In this document: positions 24,398 to 36,310 of the stretch, piece after piece
Layout of the letters: every line of letters starts with the position of its first letter
Numbering within the stretch: the stretch's first letter is position 1
NCBI GenBank assembly: GCA_037447655.1
Contig: JBBHKE010001172.1
Span: forward strand, 64,001 to 124,000
Length of the DNA stretch: 60,000 nt
Reading direction: 5' to 3'
Source: Zygnema cylindricum
Taxonomy: Eukaryota; Streptophyta; Zygnematophyceae; Zygnematales; Zygnemataceae
The notes under the pieces: model-generated
Seen by the model: the letters and a program-made list of their open reading frames with translations, nothing else
What the model was told of the DNA's origin: nothing
The model's database searches: none
Made by a program: the position numbers and the translations under genes

Positions 24398-26534
24398 TTA
24401 CAAAATGTCCACGTCATGGGGTGCTCTCACCCATCCAGCCGTGTTTGTGACAATTTCTCCTTCATGTACATATCCCTGCGAAGGCACAAAAAGTTCACCC
24501 GGTTTGTAAAATTGCTATCGTTAGTCTTCAAAGTTGTGTTCAACATCAATAAAACTTTTTCCAAATGTTTTCATAGCACTTTCAGCCTTTCATTAGTAAA
24601 GATTATGGGGATTTGTGAACCAACAAAAAGCAGAAACTATACGCTTTCTCAGAGGATCCTAATTTCAAACAAACATCTACTTCACCTGCACACACAATAA
24701 CCTCTGAATATTTTCAAGAGGATAGTTACTAAATGATTTGAATTCCATTTGACTACACAACATAAGACTATTTCTTGCATTACATTTCTGTTTTACTCGA
24801 GATTTAGCTGTATACAACAAAACCACTTAAATGAGGCAGTCCGTTGCAATAATGTACCTTCAGCTTGAAATGTCGCACACTTTCTTTTTCTCATAGAATT
24901 GTTTTCCTGATCAGAGCCAGAAAAGAAAGATAACGGAACTTTAGTCCTTCAAAAAGGGATGGCGTTCTGGTAACATACTTTTTTCACATCTGAGGACCAT
25001 TCCACGGACACACTCAAACAACCATATCAACTGCGTACTTATCACTTTTCCACTTTATCACCATGGCGCCTAATTTAAATTACTCATATATGTGCTGTTG
25101 TGATTGTGGAAACAAAATAAATATTGCTAAAATGTTTAAACGTTTATACATACTAACCTTATCAACCGGTGATGCAGTTATAACCTCAACAGCTGCTATC
25201 AGCTCTTCAAATCCGGCTGTGGCTTCTTTCCCTGTATATATTTCAAAACAAAAGTTGTATTGTATAAGCATTCTGCTGTAGTTCGAGATAGATAGCAGCC
25301 TCGACTTCATTCAGCCAAGATCTTCAATGGCACAAATTAGAAATTGAGGACTCAAGTACTCATTAATTCCACTCTTTTTTTTCCAGAAAGATAGGTTGAT
25401 AGATATACAATCTTCATGGTCTAAAGGGTTATCTGGTGTAAATCGTTCCATCTTTTCATTGGTGAATGGCGGATGCCTTCTTGATCGTTGGGCTGACCTG
25501 GCAACAAAAGTAGAAGTTTGTTTAATAACAATTCATTTTAAATATTTTTCAACCAAAAGGTATTTCTAGCATCCCCACTCTCAATTTCCTTACTCCTTTC
25601 AATTGATTGTTTCACTGATCAAGAATATGCACAAAACTAGAGTTTTATGAGTTAGGTGAATACTCCAGAGACCACTAGTTAGAAATAATTTTTTTAAGCA
25701 TTCATTGTTTCCATTAGTTCTTCTCCCTCACCTAGATCACCTTTTCCTCGAAACGCTGTACTTTTGGTAAATTGTTTAAATATTCCAGAATGTTTCAGGC
25801 CCCACGGTGTCAATTGTAGAAAATTAGCGTTGAGCAGCCAAAAAAAAATAGTAGCCTTTTTTGTTAAGCTTTTTAGACCATGCACTAGTAAGAGCTTTCA
25901 TAATCCCAACTTGTTTCAGAAAGATTACGCTGGGATCCTTTCCAGGGCTATGGATGGTGAGACAATCTGGAACCAGTGGATGTGAAAATCAGTCCACAAT
26001 CTCAGTGACTTACTGAGTGGCAACATTCATGTTCATTCATTGATTTTCTAGCCAAAATGCCTTACCTTTTCTTAACTTGAAATGCTCCTGGATGACCAAC
26101 GGCTTCCGTTGATATTTGGTCGAATGGCTTGGTTTTACTACGATAGACAGGCCGAGGGACCTTGAAACAGTTTTCCGGTTTTGCTATTTGTCCACTTTTA
26201 TGGGTTTGATTGAAATCTCCATGTTGGTTTCTTAGAAGAAGCTTCTCATCATAAGGGTTTGGGCAACAGCGAAAAGTATCTGCAATATCCCACAAAAAGT
26301 GGTTGAAAATACTTTCTTCTTTTAGCAATTTTTAAATGTCACCTAGCTCAGTCGGAAAAAACATCGAATTGCTTCCCATTGTTAAAATAAATTACTGAGA
26401 AAACATAGAACCGCTTTCTTAAAATCGGCAAGAAACGAATAAAAAAATGGTAGCACTCATGTTTTCTTGACAGCATTACCTATAGCCTCACCTGCAATCA
26501 ACCGAGAACTTTGACGTTTCCTTGTCCACACCAT
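24398..26534 (-). CDS. Uncharacterised spliced gene, 222-aa basic protein (copy A)
   Basis: I do not recognise this protein. Seven exons can be joined with GT-AG introns and consistent phase: 26534-26492, 26279-26066, 25497-25409, 25231-25158, 24906-24858, 24807-24686, 24475-24398. The start is the ATG of MVWTRKRQSSRLIA, with an in-frame stop upstream in the same open stretch; the end is HDVDIL and TAA. The sequence is polar and basic (RKRQSSR, KKRSAQRSRRH, MRKRKC, KSRVKQK), without signal peptide or membrane segment. An acidic/helical segment, FEELIAAVEVI, lies in exon 4. The basic clusters would suit a nuclear or nucleic-acid-binding protein, but that is a guess. Support: six junctions close in frame, and an intact paralogue exists in copy B at +9399. 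The exon 3 donor is T|GTATAT here and G|GTATAT in copy B. No homologue is known to me. Confidence 0.68.
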
Positions 26535-26911
26535 TCTTGTATCAACAAATTTTGTTGCTCGAACTTCTTTTTCCCCTCAATGTCTCCTAATTCTATACAT
26601 TCGATTTTGACCAATATGGTACTTTGACATACGTCATTTCTTGATCATCTGAACTGACAAAGAAACAAAAAACCAGCCCTTGTTCAATGACAAAACAATT
26701 ATGGAAAAAAACCTAGAAAAGCAACCACAATGCAAATTTTGCCTGAAAGTGGTTGATGTTTAAATTGACTGAAATTCAAACAGACTAACCGACATACTTA
26801 CATTTTGATTTCATACACTTTCTCAAATAATATTAAAGCAATGGTGATATCAAATTGCTGATGGATGGGGCAGTGGAAAATCATGCTATTAGAGAAATGG
26901 AGGGTATGAAC

Positions 26912-27523
26912 CCGTTTCAATGATACCCACTTGTTATTAAGACCCCACGCTATCACCTAAATACACCCATCGCTATAACTTTTAAAATATAACTCCAAAT
27001 AGCGTGATTCTTTCGCGGACGTCTACCAAATTTAGTGCTCTATAATCATAATACCTAAATACCCCTTTATAAACAAGTTCGATCCACTATTGCTGTTAAA
27101 ATCTGCCTATTCGTTTACCTCACGTAACTTTATTTAAAATCACCTCGCGAGGTGATTATATATAAAGTTTGAAGATGTGCTGAATGACGCGAAATTGGGT
27201 CGAAATGCGCTAGACGACAAATTGCTTTGCGCTAGACGACAAATTGCAGTACATTTAAAATTGTAAGGTAACGCACCTTGTACGGTGTCAATTTCATTTT
27301 TTGGTACAACTGCGAATTTTCTCGTTTTTTTCTAAGTTACAGAGGAAACGACAAAAAATAACTATAACTTTAGCACATGCGAAAATACCCTAAGAAAATC
27401 AACAATTCGCACGTCCGTCCAAGGTTTACGGTAACAAATTGCGAGTACCACATGTAAATAAAATTGTTTGGTGCAAACTCACTTTCTCAAATGGTCGAAC
27501 TCACAGCATAGTATAGTACAGTA
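26912..27523. other. Spacer between duplication copies (unique part)
   Basis: Not found after copy B. It contains a perfect palindrome at 27139-27156 and a direct repeat gcgctagacgacaaattgc occurring twice near 27208-27248. No gene is seen. It may be a further non-autonomous element, but I could not pair its ends. Confidence 0.5.
27139..27156. repeat. 18-bp perfect palindrome
   Basis: atcacctcgcgaggtgat is a perfect inverted repeat of the CCTC..GAGG type seen inside other elements of the window. Confidence 0.9.
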
Positions 27524-28030
27524 CACCGCCAATCGCTATTAGCGTAGCGTACGCTAATTCAGTCTCACTTTTTTTTCTCTAATAGTGTAGCTTATTCTAT
27601 TTTTTTTCTGTACGCTATTTAGGGTTATTTTCCAAGTACCGGTCAAGACGGAAGTACGTCATCTTTTAAATAGTGTGGTGTACGGTCAGAGTCAGACCGT
27701 ACAATAACGTATCTTTTTAAGTGAAAAAGTACAATTTATTATGTTTAGTAGCCACGGACGCATGAGAATGTGCGGTCTAAAAAGGGGATCAAATTGGGTT
27801 GCCAAATATCACGTTCGCATATATTCGTCCAACAACCACGTTTCGACCGTGTGAACGTTCAATTTGTGTCTGATTTGTCAGATTTTGTTCAAATTCCTAT
27901 ATTAGTGTAAGCATGTTTGCGACCGACATTTACTTTTTTCAAAGACCCAAATTAGAATTATTAAACAATTAGAATGTATGTTTTTTTTCTAAATTTTCAA
28001 ATTCTTAATTAGCGTAAATCACTGCAATTA
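27524..28030 (+). mobile_element. TA-type MITE, interrupted at its right end by the PIF-like MITE
   Basis: It starts caccgccaatcgctattagc after TA (27522-27523) and matches 11640-11952 in reverse complement. Its final bases (aaattttcaaattcttaatt agcgtaaatcac) match the region before the right terminus of the MITE at 20738-20952. It stops at TTA (28028-28030), where the PIF-like MITE begins. Confidence 0.7.
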
Positions 28031-29837
28031 GGTTGTGTCCCCATGTGTTCAAGTAAGGGTTTTTTCCGTCGTTTTCATATAAAGTGGGACGTGTAACGAT
28101 AAAATATTACGCCGTACGAAAAATGGGCAAAAACACAAGTACATTTTGCGTCTTCTTGGAACTTGGAGGGTACGGCAATTTGGCGTTATTATCATCGCGA
28201 CCCACTTCCAGCTCATATTCACACCTGCACTGGAATCAAATCGCGATCTGATTTTTATCAAAATACTAGTGTTGTGTATCGGTAAGGATTTGCCGATAAC
28301 CGATATGGGCCTTTTTTCGGGGACCCGATAATCGATATATTGGTACGATATACCGCTATCGGTCTTATCGCCGATAAGTAGCCGATAATATCGACTGCTT
28401 ATCGGCGATAATGTCGATATCGATAACTATCGGCGATATCTGTACGAGCCGTACAGATAAATGTATAGCATGTACACTCAACTGTACGTCTTATTCCCCC
28501 GACGCGCCCTAATCACAACCCTTGAGGTACCTACGAATCAGATCATTTGTACAAGCCGAAAGTACAGTAGCCGGCATAAGATGTGTACAACTTTAGTACG
28601 GCTCCAGTTAAAACGATGTACCTTTCACATCCGACGTCGTGGCTTTGTCCCTTTATTTTTTGGGATCCAATAGAAACCTGCCACGTGTCAATCCGTCAGC
28701 TTTTTTGGCAAAAGCCACCAAAAAAGCCATTCCAAGATGCCGGCGCTCACGCTGACCGTCCGCTCGTATTCTCTCATTGAATTTCGTCCGTTCGATTCCA
28801 GCGGAGCGCATAATGTTATTTTGCATCCGTTGTACTTTGTGTCCGCCGTCTTTTTATCGTTCCATGATAATCAGTTTATCGGTAAAATTCCGTACGTTCC
28901 CGTAAAATTTATCATCAGTTAACCGCCTAAAAAGTACTACAAAGTGCAACATATTTTTTCGTCAAATTCCGTACATTTCCCGTAAAAAACCGTACATTCC
29001 TCGTAAATTTACCGTTCAGTTTACCGGACCGAAAGCACTCCGTACAAAAAGTACAAAAAGTACAAATATATCGGTAACTATCGGTATCGGTGTTATCGCG
29101 ATCATTTTTTTACCGATACACAACACTATAAAATACTACCCTATTGACAAATAGAAAACTTGGATTGCACGTGTCAAACGTTTCTCGAATAAATTTGCAC
29201 GAAAGAAAGTACACGCTGTTTTTTTCACTCCTCGTCACGCGCATGCACATAGGAAAATGACAAACATGTACGGAAAAAAAATTGCAGGGGTCGCGGACCT
29301 CCACTTTCCTTCATGGGTCATTTGGAAAATTTTACGGCGTCCTCGTCTCTCCCTCTCTTTCTCACTCGACCACTTCTCTTTCTCTCATATTTATACAAGA
29401 TGTAGCAATAATAGTATCAAATGAAAGGTATATTTTTTTTCTTTTTTTTTAATATTTTTGGTCTAAGTTTGATGGCATATCGAATGATAAAAGACAAGAA
29501 AACGAATCGAGAAGCCATGGCGGAAAATGTACGTACTGATGACGTCACATGGTAGCATGACTTCGCTATGTCACAAAACCCTAAACATCTACAACGTCAC
29601 AAAAACCTCGACGTCTACAACCGTCGCCGTTTTTAGGAAGTTTCGTAGTTTCGTACTCGTCTACATTTCGTTTCATAGACTGTCGCACATTTTGTAGACG
29701 TCTACAATTGTCACATATTCGAAGTAATGAACGCACAAGTAACGAGTGACATAGGCACACTTTGAAAAGTACACCGTAAAATCGGCGGTAAAATCCAAAG
29801 TAGCGTTTCAAAGTTTCGGTTACATGGGGACACGCCC
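28031..29837 (+). mobile_element. PIF/Harbinger-like MITE copy B, interrupted by an hAT-like element
   Basis: The left terminus ggttgtgtccccatgt has two changes relative to copy A; the right terminus acatggggacacgccc is intact, with TTA at 28028-28030 and 29838-29840. Without the inserted 28267-29128 and its 8-bp duplication it corresponds to 19426-20364. Confidence 0.85.
28267..29128. mobile_element. hAT-like non-autonomous transposon, 862 bp
   Basis: Perfect 19-bp terminal inverted repeats tagtgttgtgtatcggtaa / ttaccgatacacaacacta. The 8-bp target duplication is caaaatac (28259-28266) and taaaatac (29129-29136), one mismatch. Copy A at 19660-19675 preserves the empty site. The ends are full of tatcgg/cgata motifs (28285-28445 and 29065-29115), like the sub-terminal repeats bound by hAT transposases. 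No transposase frame was found. Confidence 0.9.
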
Positions 29838-29870
29838 TTAATCGTCCAGCGTGTCACGAACTTTTTTTTT

Positions 29871-29924
29871 CTGTATCTGCCAACCCACCTCCTCGAGGTG
29901 GGTGATGTGGGTTGACAGTTACAG
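29871..29924. repeat. Imperfect palindrome (copy B)
   Basis: Duplicate of the palindrome at 20398-20451, core cccacctc-ctc-gaggtggg, unchanged. Confidence 0.85.
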
Positions 29925-30210
29925 AAAAAAATGAAGCGAACTCCTCGCAGATGAACATCCGACGGCCAGTATTACCTCCAAGACCTTCGGAGAGTATCGG
30001 CAAGATTCTCTGTAATGTTGTTTTTCTTATAAAAACAAAATAGGCGGTACGATTTGGTACGGAGGGTCGCGGATTTCTGTAATGTAAACTACGCCACTTT
30101 TCGCCTGATGGAACGTCACCGTTAAACTCAAAATAGCGGTAGTACCATTATTTGTTTCTTTACCATATTCTTTTTTTTTTTGCATTAATGGCGATTCACG
30201 GTGTACTGTA

Positions 30211-30425
30211 CACCGCCAATCGTAATTAGCGTTGTGTACGCTAATTCCGTCCCGCTTTTATTTATTTATTCTCAAATAGAATTATCCACACTATTTAAAA
30301 AATACCATAATTCCTAATTAGAATAGACGATTTCTCCGAAAATTTTCAAATTCCCAATTAGCGTAAACCACGCTAGTTATTCGTATACGCTAAAAAAACT
30401 TACACGCTAATAACGATTGGCGGTG
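30211..30425. mobile_element. TA-flanked MITE, 215 bp (copy B)
   Basis: Duplicate of 20738-20952 by segmental duplication, with the same termini and TA flanks, so not an independent insertion. Confidence 0.8.
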
Positions 30426-30581
30426 TACTGTGACGTCCAGTACATAAAAAAACGGCTCATAGTATTTTGTCTTGTAACAGCTACATGATAAATGGACGGC
30501 CGAGATTGCAAACATGAACTAAACATTTAAAATAGCTGGTTTTTAGTATAAATTTATACTTTTATTATTCATTGAAAGAAG

Positions 30582-30652
30582 GCGCATTTGGTGTAGTGGT
30601 AACATATCACCTTCCCACGGTGATGCCGGGGGTTCGATTCCCCCAATGCGCA
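30582..30652 (+). tRNA. tRNA-Gly (anticodon CCC), copy B
   Basis: The mature sequence is identical to copy A, with the same cloverleaf and internal promoter boxes. Downstream, the TTTTT of copy A has become tctct. The next run of at least four T is at 30684-30687, about 32 nt after the gene, so transcription may read further. Confidence 0.96.
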
Positions 30653-30881
30653 GCTTATCTCTATTTCTCTCCTGGTGACATGGTTTTGTAGGAATTTGTC
30701 AGCTGTCGTTCACAGCAGCACGCTGATGAAAATGCGAAACACGGAAACACGCGTTCTGAGGACACGTCGTGATGCTATCCTCTTCTTTGTTTGACGAACA
30801 CTCCTGAGCGAAGTGACCAGCTACATTCTTGATACGGAGGGAATGTGTTTTTTGGGATACAGAAGGAATAATATGTAAATT

Positions 30882-31017
30882 AGAGCTGCTGGGCAAAAGC
30901 TATGTATTATATTTATATCTAGAGCTGCTGGGCAAAAGCTATGTATTATATTTATATCTAGAGCTGCTGGGCAAAAGCTATGTATTATATTTATATCTAG
31001 AGCTGCTGGGCAAAAGC
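30882..31017 (+). repeat. 39-bp tandem repeat, 3 full units plus 19 bp (copy B)
   Basis: Same unit as 21403-21616, all with atgtat. The plus-strand frame (30829-31143, 104 codons) is again open, with the same lysine-rich tail apart from three substitutions (HI to QN, E to K). Confidence 0.9.
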
Positions 31018-31143
31018 ATTGGAAGCAAGAAAACAACACAAGGTATAAGGCAAAACAAAACTGAAAGCAAAAAAAAGAAAACTAATCCACCGGTCATCAA
31101 AAAACTTAAAAAAGAAACAACACTCAAACCAGAAACACCTTAA

Positions 31144-33796
31144 AAAAACTTTAGTTGTTGAACAAACACTGACGTTGCTTATTGGAGGCAATTATATTGT
31201 TATTGCTATATAAGGGTATATCTTTTTTGTCGTCTGCTTAAACTGAATTCAGTACGCACTATATTATATCATCGCACTGATAACAAATATAATGTATTAT
31301 GCATCGGCCATCACAAAACAACAGTAACTAAAAAAGTAAAATCAGGGCAATATTTAGTTAGTTCGCTGGTGTTTGTCAAATAAAGGCAGGCAAAAAAAAA
31401 AAACAAAGTTTTACTACTATATCGAGTGTGAGAAAACAAACAGAGCTAGTAGCACTGGCTTGGAATGTTTTAAACAATTTATAAAAAATATATATTTTGC
31501 TTTTGGTTGTCAGTGAGCGGAAAATTTAGGTCCCCACAATGAAAAAAAAGGGAGTTTGTTTTCAATATATACAAAACCAACGTCACATTAAATATTTTCA
31601 AAAGATGAATTCAAAGTCCTTGTATTGTGTATTGAAAAGTTGTACGTATCAACTTCTATCAGGATGCAATTACTATTCTTGTAATCAGATGGTTTACTTC
31701 CATACTTTTCTTTAATAAAGTCTTCTTATTTCCCTTTATTCAATTACTGTTCAGATATAACGTGGACTTGAAAAAGTATTCTTAGAATCGACACCATAAA
31801 CCAGTAGCGTTATAAACCGGTTGAGGTTGACTATATAAACTTCGATGGAAACAAATAAAAACATATACATCTCAGCACCTGGTAAGAACAAAAGCGAAAG
31901 AAAAAATAATGCAAGTAACGAATTCAATAGAACTAGGGAAAGTGAGACTGTAAACGTAAAGTTAGTAAGTTATTTTGCTTTGCAAAAGCAAAATAATTGA
32001 CACAAATAGACAACTCCCATACCTATGGTTGCAACATTTTATATATCCAGAAGGCAAGTAGCTTCACAGAGAAATCAAAATAACTGTGCTAAAAATTTAA
32101 TATGGCGATGTGACTAAGCAGTACAGATGCTTGAGAAAATAAATGTAAAAAAATAAAGTGAAACTGGACACACATATGAGTGTGACAAAAGTGTTGAGAT
32201 TCCCACTGTTGCCTCCAAAACTACAGCTTTACTATAACTCGTTTCAATGGAATGGGCTATTCAGAGATAAACGGACAACTGCAAAACATGTAAAGACCTT
32301 AAAAAAGTGTTACGGGCATGACGTTAACCTACTTTTGGTTATGTTCATCTTTTACGAGTGTCTTCATGTTTTTAAAACCTTTAGGTCTATAATCAGGTAA
32401 TGTAAAACTTAATGAACACAAGGGCTCCTCGAGTTTTTATGTTGAGAATCAAGGTGCTGCAAGCAACCAAATGCAAGTGCACGGACAAGCAATATGCATA
32501 CAGCAGTTTCCTTTCTCCCACTTGGGAACAAGTCTTATTATGTAAGTATCAACAAATTCCAAACAGAAGCATTGCTTTAAAATATTTTTTTTTGCCAATG
32601 GCTTACGAACTGTTTGCATCATCTTGGCTTGGCTAATAATAGGAATAAAAAGCTTCCATAATATATTTAATGTCTGGTAGAAACAATAACACTCCACGAG
32701 CAAATAAAAACTGTTCGAAACTTAATCGTTATTAAATTTATCCAAGTTTACTTGAAAGATAGAAAACACATATTTAAACTTCCGAGCGGGTTTACCGAGA
32801 GTACCATATCAAATGGTCACTGTGAATATGACTCTTTTAAGTGACAACCATCAATGACATTTCTTTCCGTTTCCCCACTGTCAATATTTTGTGCCTGCTT
32901 GGACATTCGTATAACATTCATTTCCACAAGGACTTTATTTCACAATGTTCACCAATTTACAATGCTTTCCACAATTTAAAGTGGATGCCTCTGAGTAAGA
33001 TCTTTATTAGATTGTCTTAAAACAATGAAACAAAAACCTCATCATCATCATCATCAAAGATATGCATCAGCGTCACCACAAAGACCTTCACACTCACGAC
33101 CGAAACGACAATCAGCCTCAGGACTACCACAGCCCTGAATCTGTGAAGTGATCCCTACAATACAAAAGTGGAATCCCAAAATAACAGCAAAAAACTGTTC
33201 TCAATCGGACCACTCAAGCAACGACACTCAAAGATAAGTCTAAAAAGCTACTTATACGAGAAATTGCAGGGTTGTCTGAAGCTCACACGGCAATCAGTGT
33301 AGGAACCATAATTCAAATGTGCGAAAGCAACTGGAAACGCTACAAGTGGTTTCCGGTACTATATAGTATTATATTAAAGGAAAACCATTTTCTATGGGTA
33401 TAGTACAGTTCTACATATAGTATTTCCAATTGTTTTCCGCACATTTGACCTATGGTAGAAACTACTGCAACAAGTTCGCAAGCAATTGCTACTACAGTCC
33501 AAAATTATTCCAACAGTAAGAACAAAGAAAGATTGGTCAAATGTTTTCAAACAAATAAAAACCATCAAAAGAAAAGGTCTAACTGCCTTTGTGGACAAAG
33601 TGCAGAAATCCAGAGTACACATTTGAAATAATCAGAACAGGACATGTACATTTATTGCTCTACGGTTAATGATATGAACAAACGAATAAAAATACAACAT
33701 CTTAACCTTTTCTCTTTGAATGATGCAAATGAGTAAAAATACAAAATCTTAACCTTCTGTCTTTGAATAATATGAATGAGCAAAACATCGATTATA
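31144..33796. other. Gene-free part of duplication copy B
   Basis: Duplicate of 21743-24397. Nothing supported as a gene. Confidence 0.5.
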
Positions 33797-35933
33797 TTAC
33801 AAAATGTCCACGTCATGGGGTGCTCTCACCCATCCAGCCGTGTTTGTGACAATTTCTCCTTCATGTACATATCCCTGCGAAGGCACAAAAAGTTCATCCG
33901 GTTTGTAAAATTGCTATCGTTAGTCTTCAAAGTTGTGTTCAACATCAATAAAACTTTTTCCAAATGTTTTCATAGCACTTTCAGCCTTTCATTAGTAAAG
34001 ATTATGGGGATTTGTGAACCAACAAAAAGCAGAAACTATACGCTTTCTCAGAGGATCCTAATTTCAAACAAACATCTACTTCACCTGCACACACAATAAC
34101 CTCTGAATATTTTCAAGAGGATAGTTACTAAATGATTTGAATTCCATTTGACTACACAACATAAGACTATTTCTTGCATTACATTTCTGTTTTACTCGAG
34201 GTCTATCTGTATACAACAAAACCACTTAAATGAGGCAGGCCGTTGCAATAATGTACCTTCAGCTTGAAATGTCGCACACTTTCTTTTACTCATAGTGTTG
34301 TTTTCCTGATCAGAGCCAGAAAAGAAAGATAACGGAACTTTAGTCCTTCAAAAAGGGATGGCGTTCTGGTAACATACTTTTTTCACATCTGAGGACCATT
34401 CCACGGACACACTCAAACAACCATATCAACTGCGTACTTATCACTTTTCCACTTTATCACCATGGCGCCTAATTTAAATTACTCATATATGTGCTGTTGT
34501 GATTGTGGAAACAAAATAAATATTGCTAAAATGTTTAAACGTTTATACATACTAACCTTATCAACCGGTGATGCAGTTATAACCTCAACAGCTGCTATCA
34601 GCTCTTCAAATCCGGCTGTGGCTTCTTTCCCTGTATATATTTCAAAACAAAAGTTGTATTGTATAAGCATTCTGCTGTAGTTCGAGATAGATAGCAGCCT
34701 CGACTTCATTCAGCCAAGATCTTCAATGGCACAAATTAGAAATTGAGGACTCAAGTACTCATTAATTCCACTCTTTTTTTTCCAGAAAGATAGGTTGATA
34801 GATATACCATCTTCATGGTCTAAAGGGTTATCTGGTGTAAATCGTTCCATCTTTTCATTGGTGAATGGCGGATGCCTTCTTGATCGTTGGGCTGACCTGG
34901 CAACAAAAGTAGAAGTTTGTTTAATAACAATTCATTTTAAATATTTTTCAACCAAAAGGTATTTCTAGCATCCCCACTCTCAATTTCCTTACTCCTTTCA
35001 ATTGATTGTTTCACTGATCAAGAATATGCACAAAACTAGAGTTTTATGAGTTAGGTGAATACTCCAGAGACCACTAGTTAGAAATAATTTTTTTAGGCAT
35101 TCATTATTTCCATTAGTTCTTCTCCCTCACCTAGATCACCTTTTCCTCGAAACGCTGTACTTTTGGTAAATTATTTAAATATTCCAGAATGTTTCAGGGC
35201 CCACGGTGTCGATTGTAGAAAATTCGCGTTGGGCAGCCAAAAAAAAAAAGTAGCCTTTTTTGTTAAGCTTTTTAGACCATACACTAGTAAGAGCTTTCAT
35301 AATCCCAACTTGTTTCAGAAAGATTACGCTGGGATCCTTTCCAGGGCTATGGATGGTGAGACAATCTGGAACCAGTGGATGTGAAAATCAGTCCACAATC
35401 TCAGTGACTTACTGAGTGGCAACATTCATGTTCATTCATTGATTTTCTAGCCAAAATGCCTTACCTTTTCTTAACTTGAAATGCTCCTGGATGACCAACG
35501 GCTTCCGTTGATATTTGGTCGAATGGCTTGGTTTTACTACGATAGACAGGCCGAGGGACCTTGAAACAGTTTTCCGGTTTTGCTATTTGTCCACTTTTAT
35601 GGGTTTGATTGAAATCTCCATGTTGGTTTCTTAGAAGAAGCTTCTCATCATAAGGGTTTGGGCAACAGCGAAAAGTATCTGCAATATCCCACAAAAAGTG
35701 GTTGAAAATACTTTCTTCTTTTAGCAATTTTTAAATGTCACCTAGCTCAGTCGGAAAAAACATCGAATTGCTTCCCATTGTTAAAATAAATTACTGAGAA
35801 AACATAGAACCGCTTTCTTAAAATCGGCAAGAAACGAATAAAAAAATGGTAGCACTCATGTTTTCTTGACAGCATTACCTATAGCCTCACCTGCAATCAA
35901 CCGAGAACTTTGACGTTTCCTTGTCCACACCAT
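33797..35933 (-). CDS. Uncharacterised spliced gene, 222-aa basic protein (copy B)
   Basis: Paralogue of the gene at 24398-26534, with all seven exons at +9399: 35933-35891, 35678-35465, 34896-34808, 34630-34557, 34305-34257, 34206-34085, 33874-33797. The reading frame is intact from MVWTRKRQSSRLIA to HDVDIL. Differences from copy A concentrate at exons 3, 5 and 6: the exon 3/4 junction codon gives Gly instead of Trp, exon 5 reads NNTMSKRKC instead of NNSMRKRKC, and exon 6 starts DRPRV instead of AKSRV. Exon 2 is identical. Function unknown, as for copy A. That both copies keep open frames and splice sites supports a real gene, although the duplication may simply be too young to decay. Confidence 0.68.
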
Positions 35934-36310
35934 TCTTGTATCAACAAATTTTGTTGCTCGAACTTCTTTTTCCCCTCAATGTCTCCTAATTCTATACATT
36001 CGATTTTGACCAATATGGTACTTTGACATACGTCATTTCTTGATCATCTGAACTGACAAAGAAACAAAAAACCAGCCCTTGTTCAATGACAAAACAATTA
36101 TGGAAAAAAACCTAGAAAAGCAACCACAATGCAAATTTTGCCTGAAAGTGGTTGATGTTTAAATTGACTGAAATTCAAACAGACTAACCGACATACTTAC
36201 ATTTTGATTTCATACACTTTCTCAAATAATATTAAAGCAATGGTGATATCAAATTGCTGATGGATGGGGCAGTGGAAAATCATGCTATTAGAGAAATGGA
36301 GGGTATGAAC

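Larger units (their letters stand above)
19426..26911. repeat. Segmental duplication, copy A (partner 28031-36310)
   Basis: From 19426 to 26911 this region is nearly identical to 28031-36310, in the same orientation. The offset is 9473 bp around the tRNA, then 9399-9400 bp after the 39-bp repeat, which has two more units in copy A. The left limit is exactly the first base of a MITE; the right limit follows gagggtatgaac, after which copies A and B diverge completely. Most stretches differ by only a few bases per kb by eye. Confidence 0.95.
28031..36310. repeat. Segmental duplication, copy B (partner 19426-26911)
   Basis: Same content and orientation as copy A plus an 862-bp insertion (28267-29128) and minus two 39-bp repeat units. 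The first roughly 400 bp of the homologous MITE are visibly more divergent from copy A than the rest. Right limit after gagggtatgaac at 36310. Confidence 0.95.
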
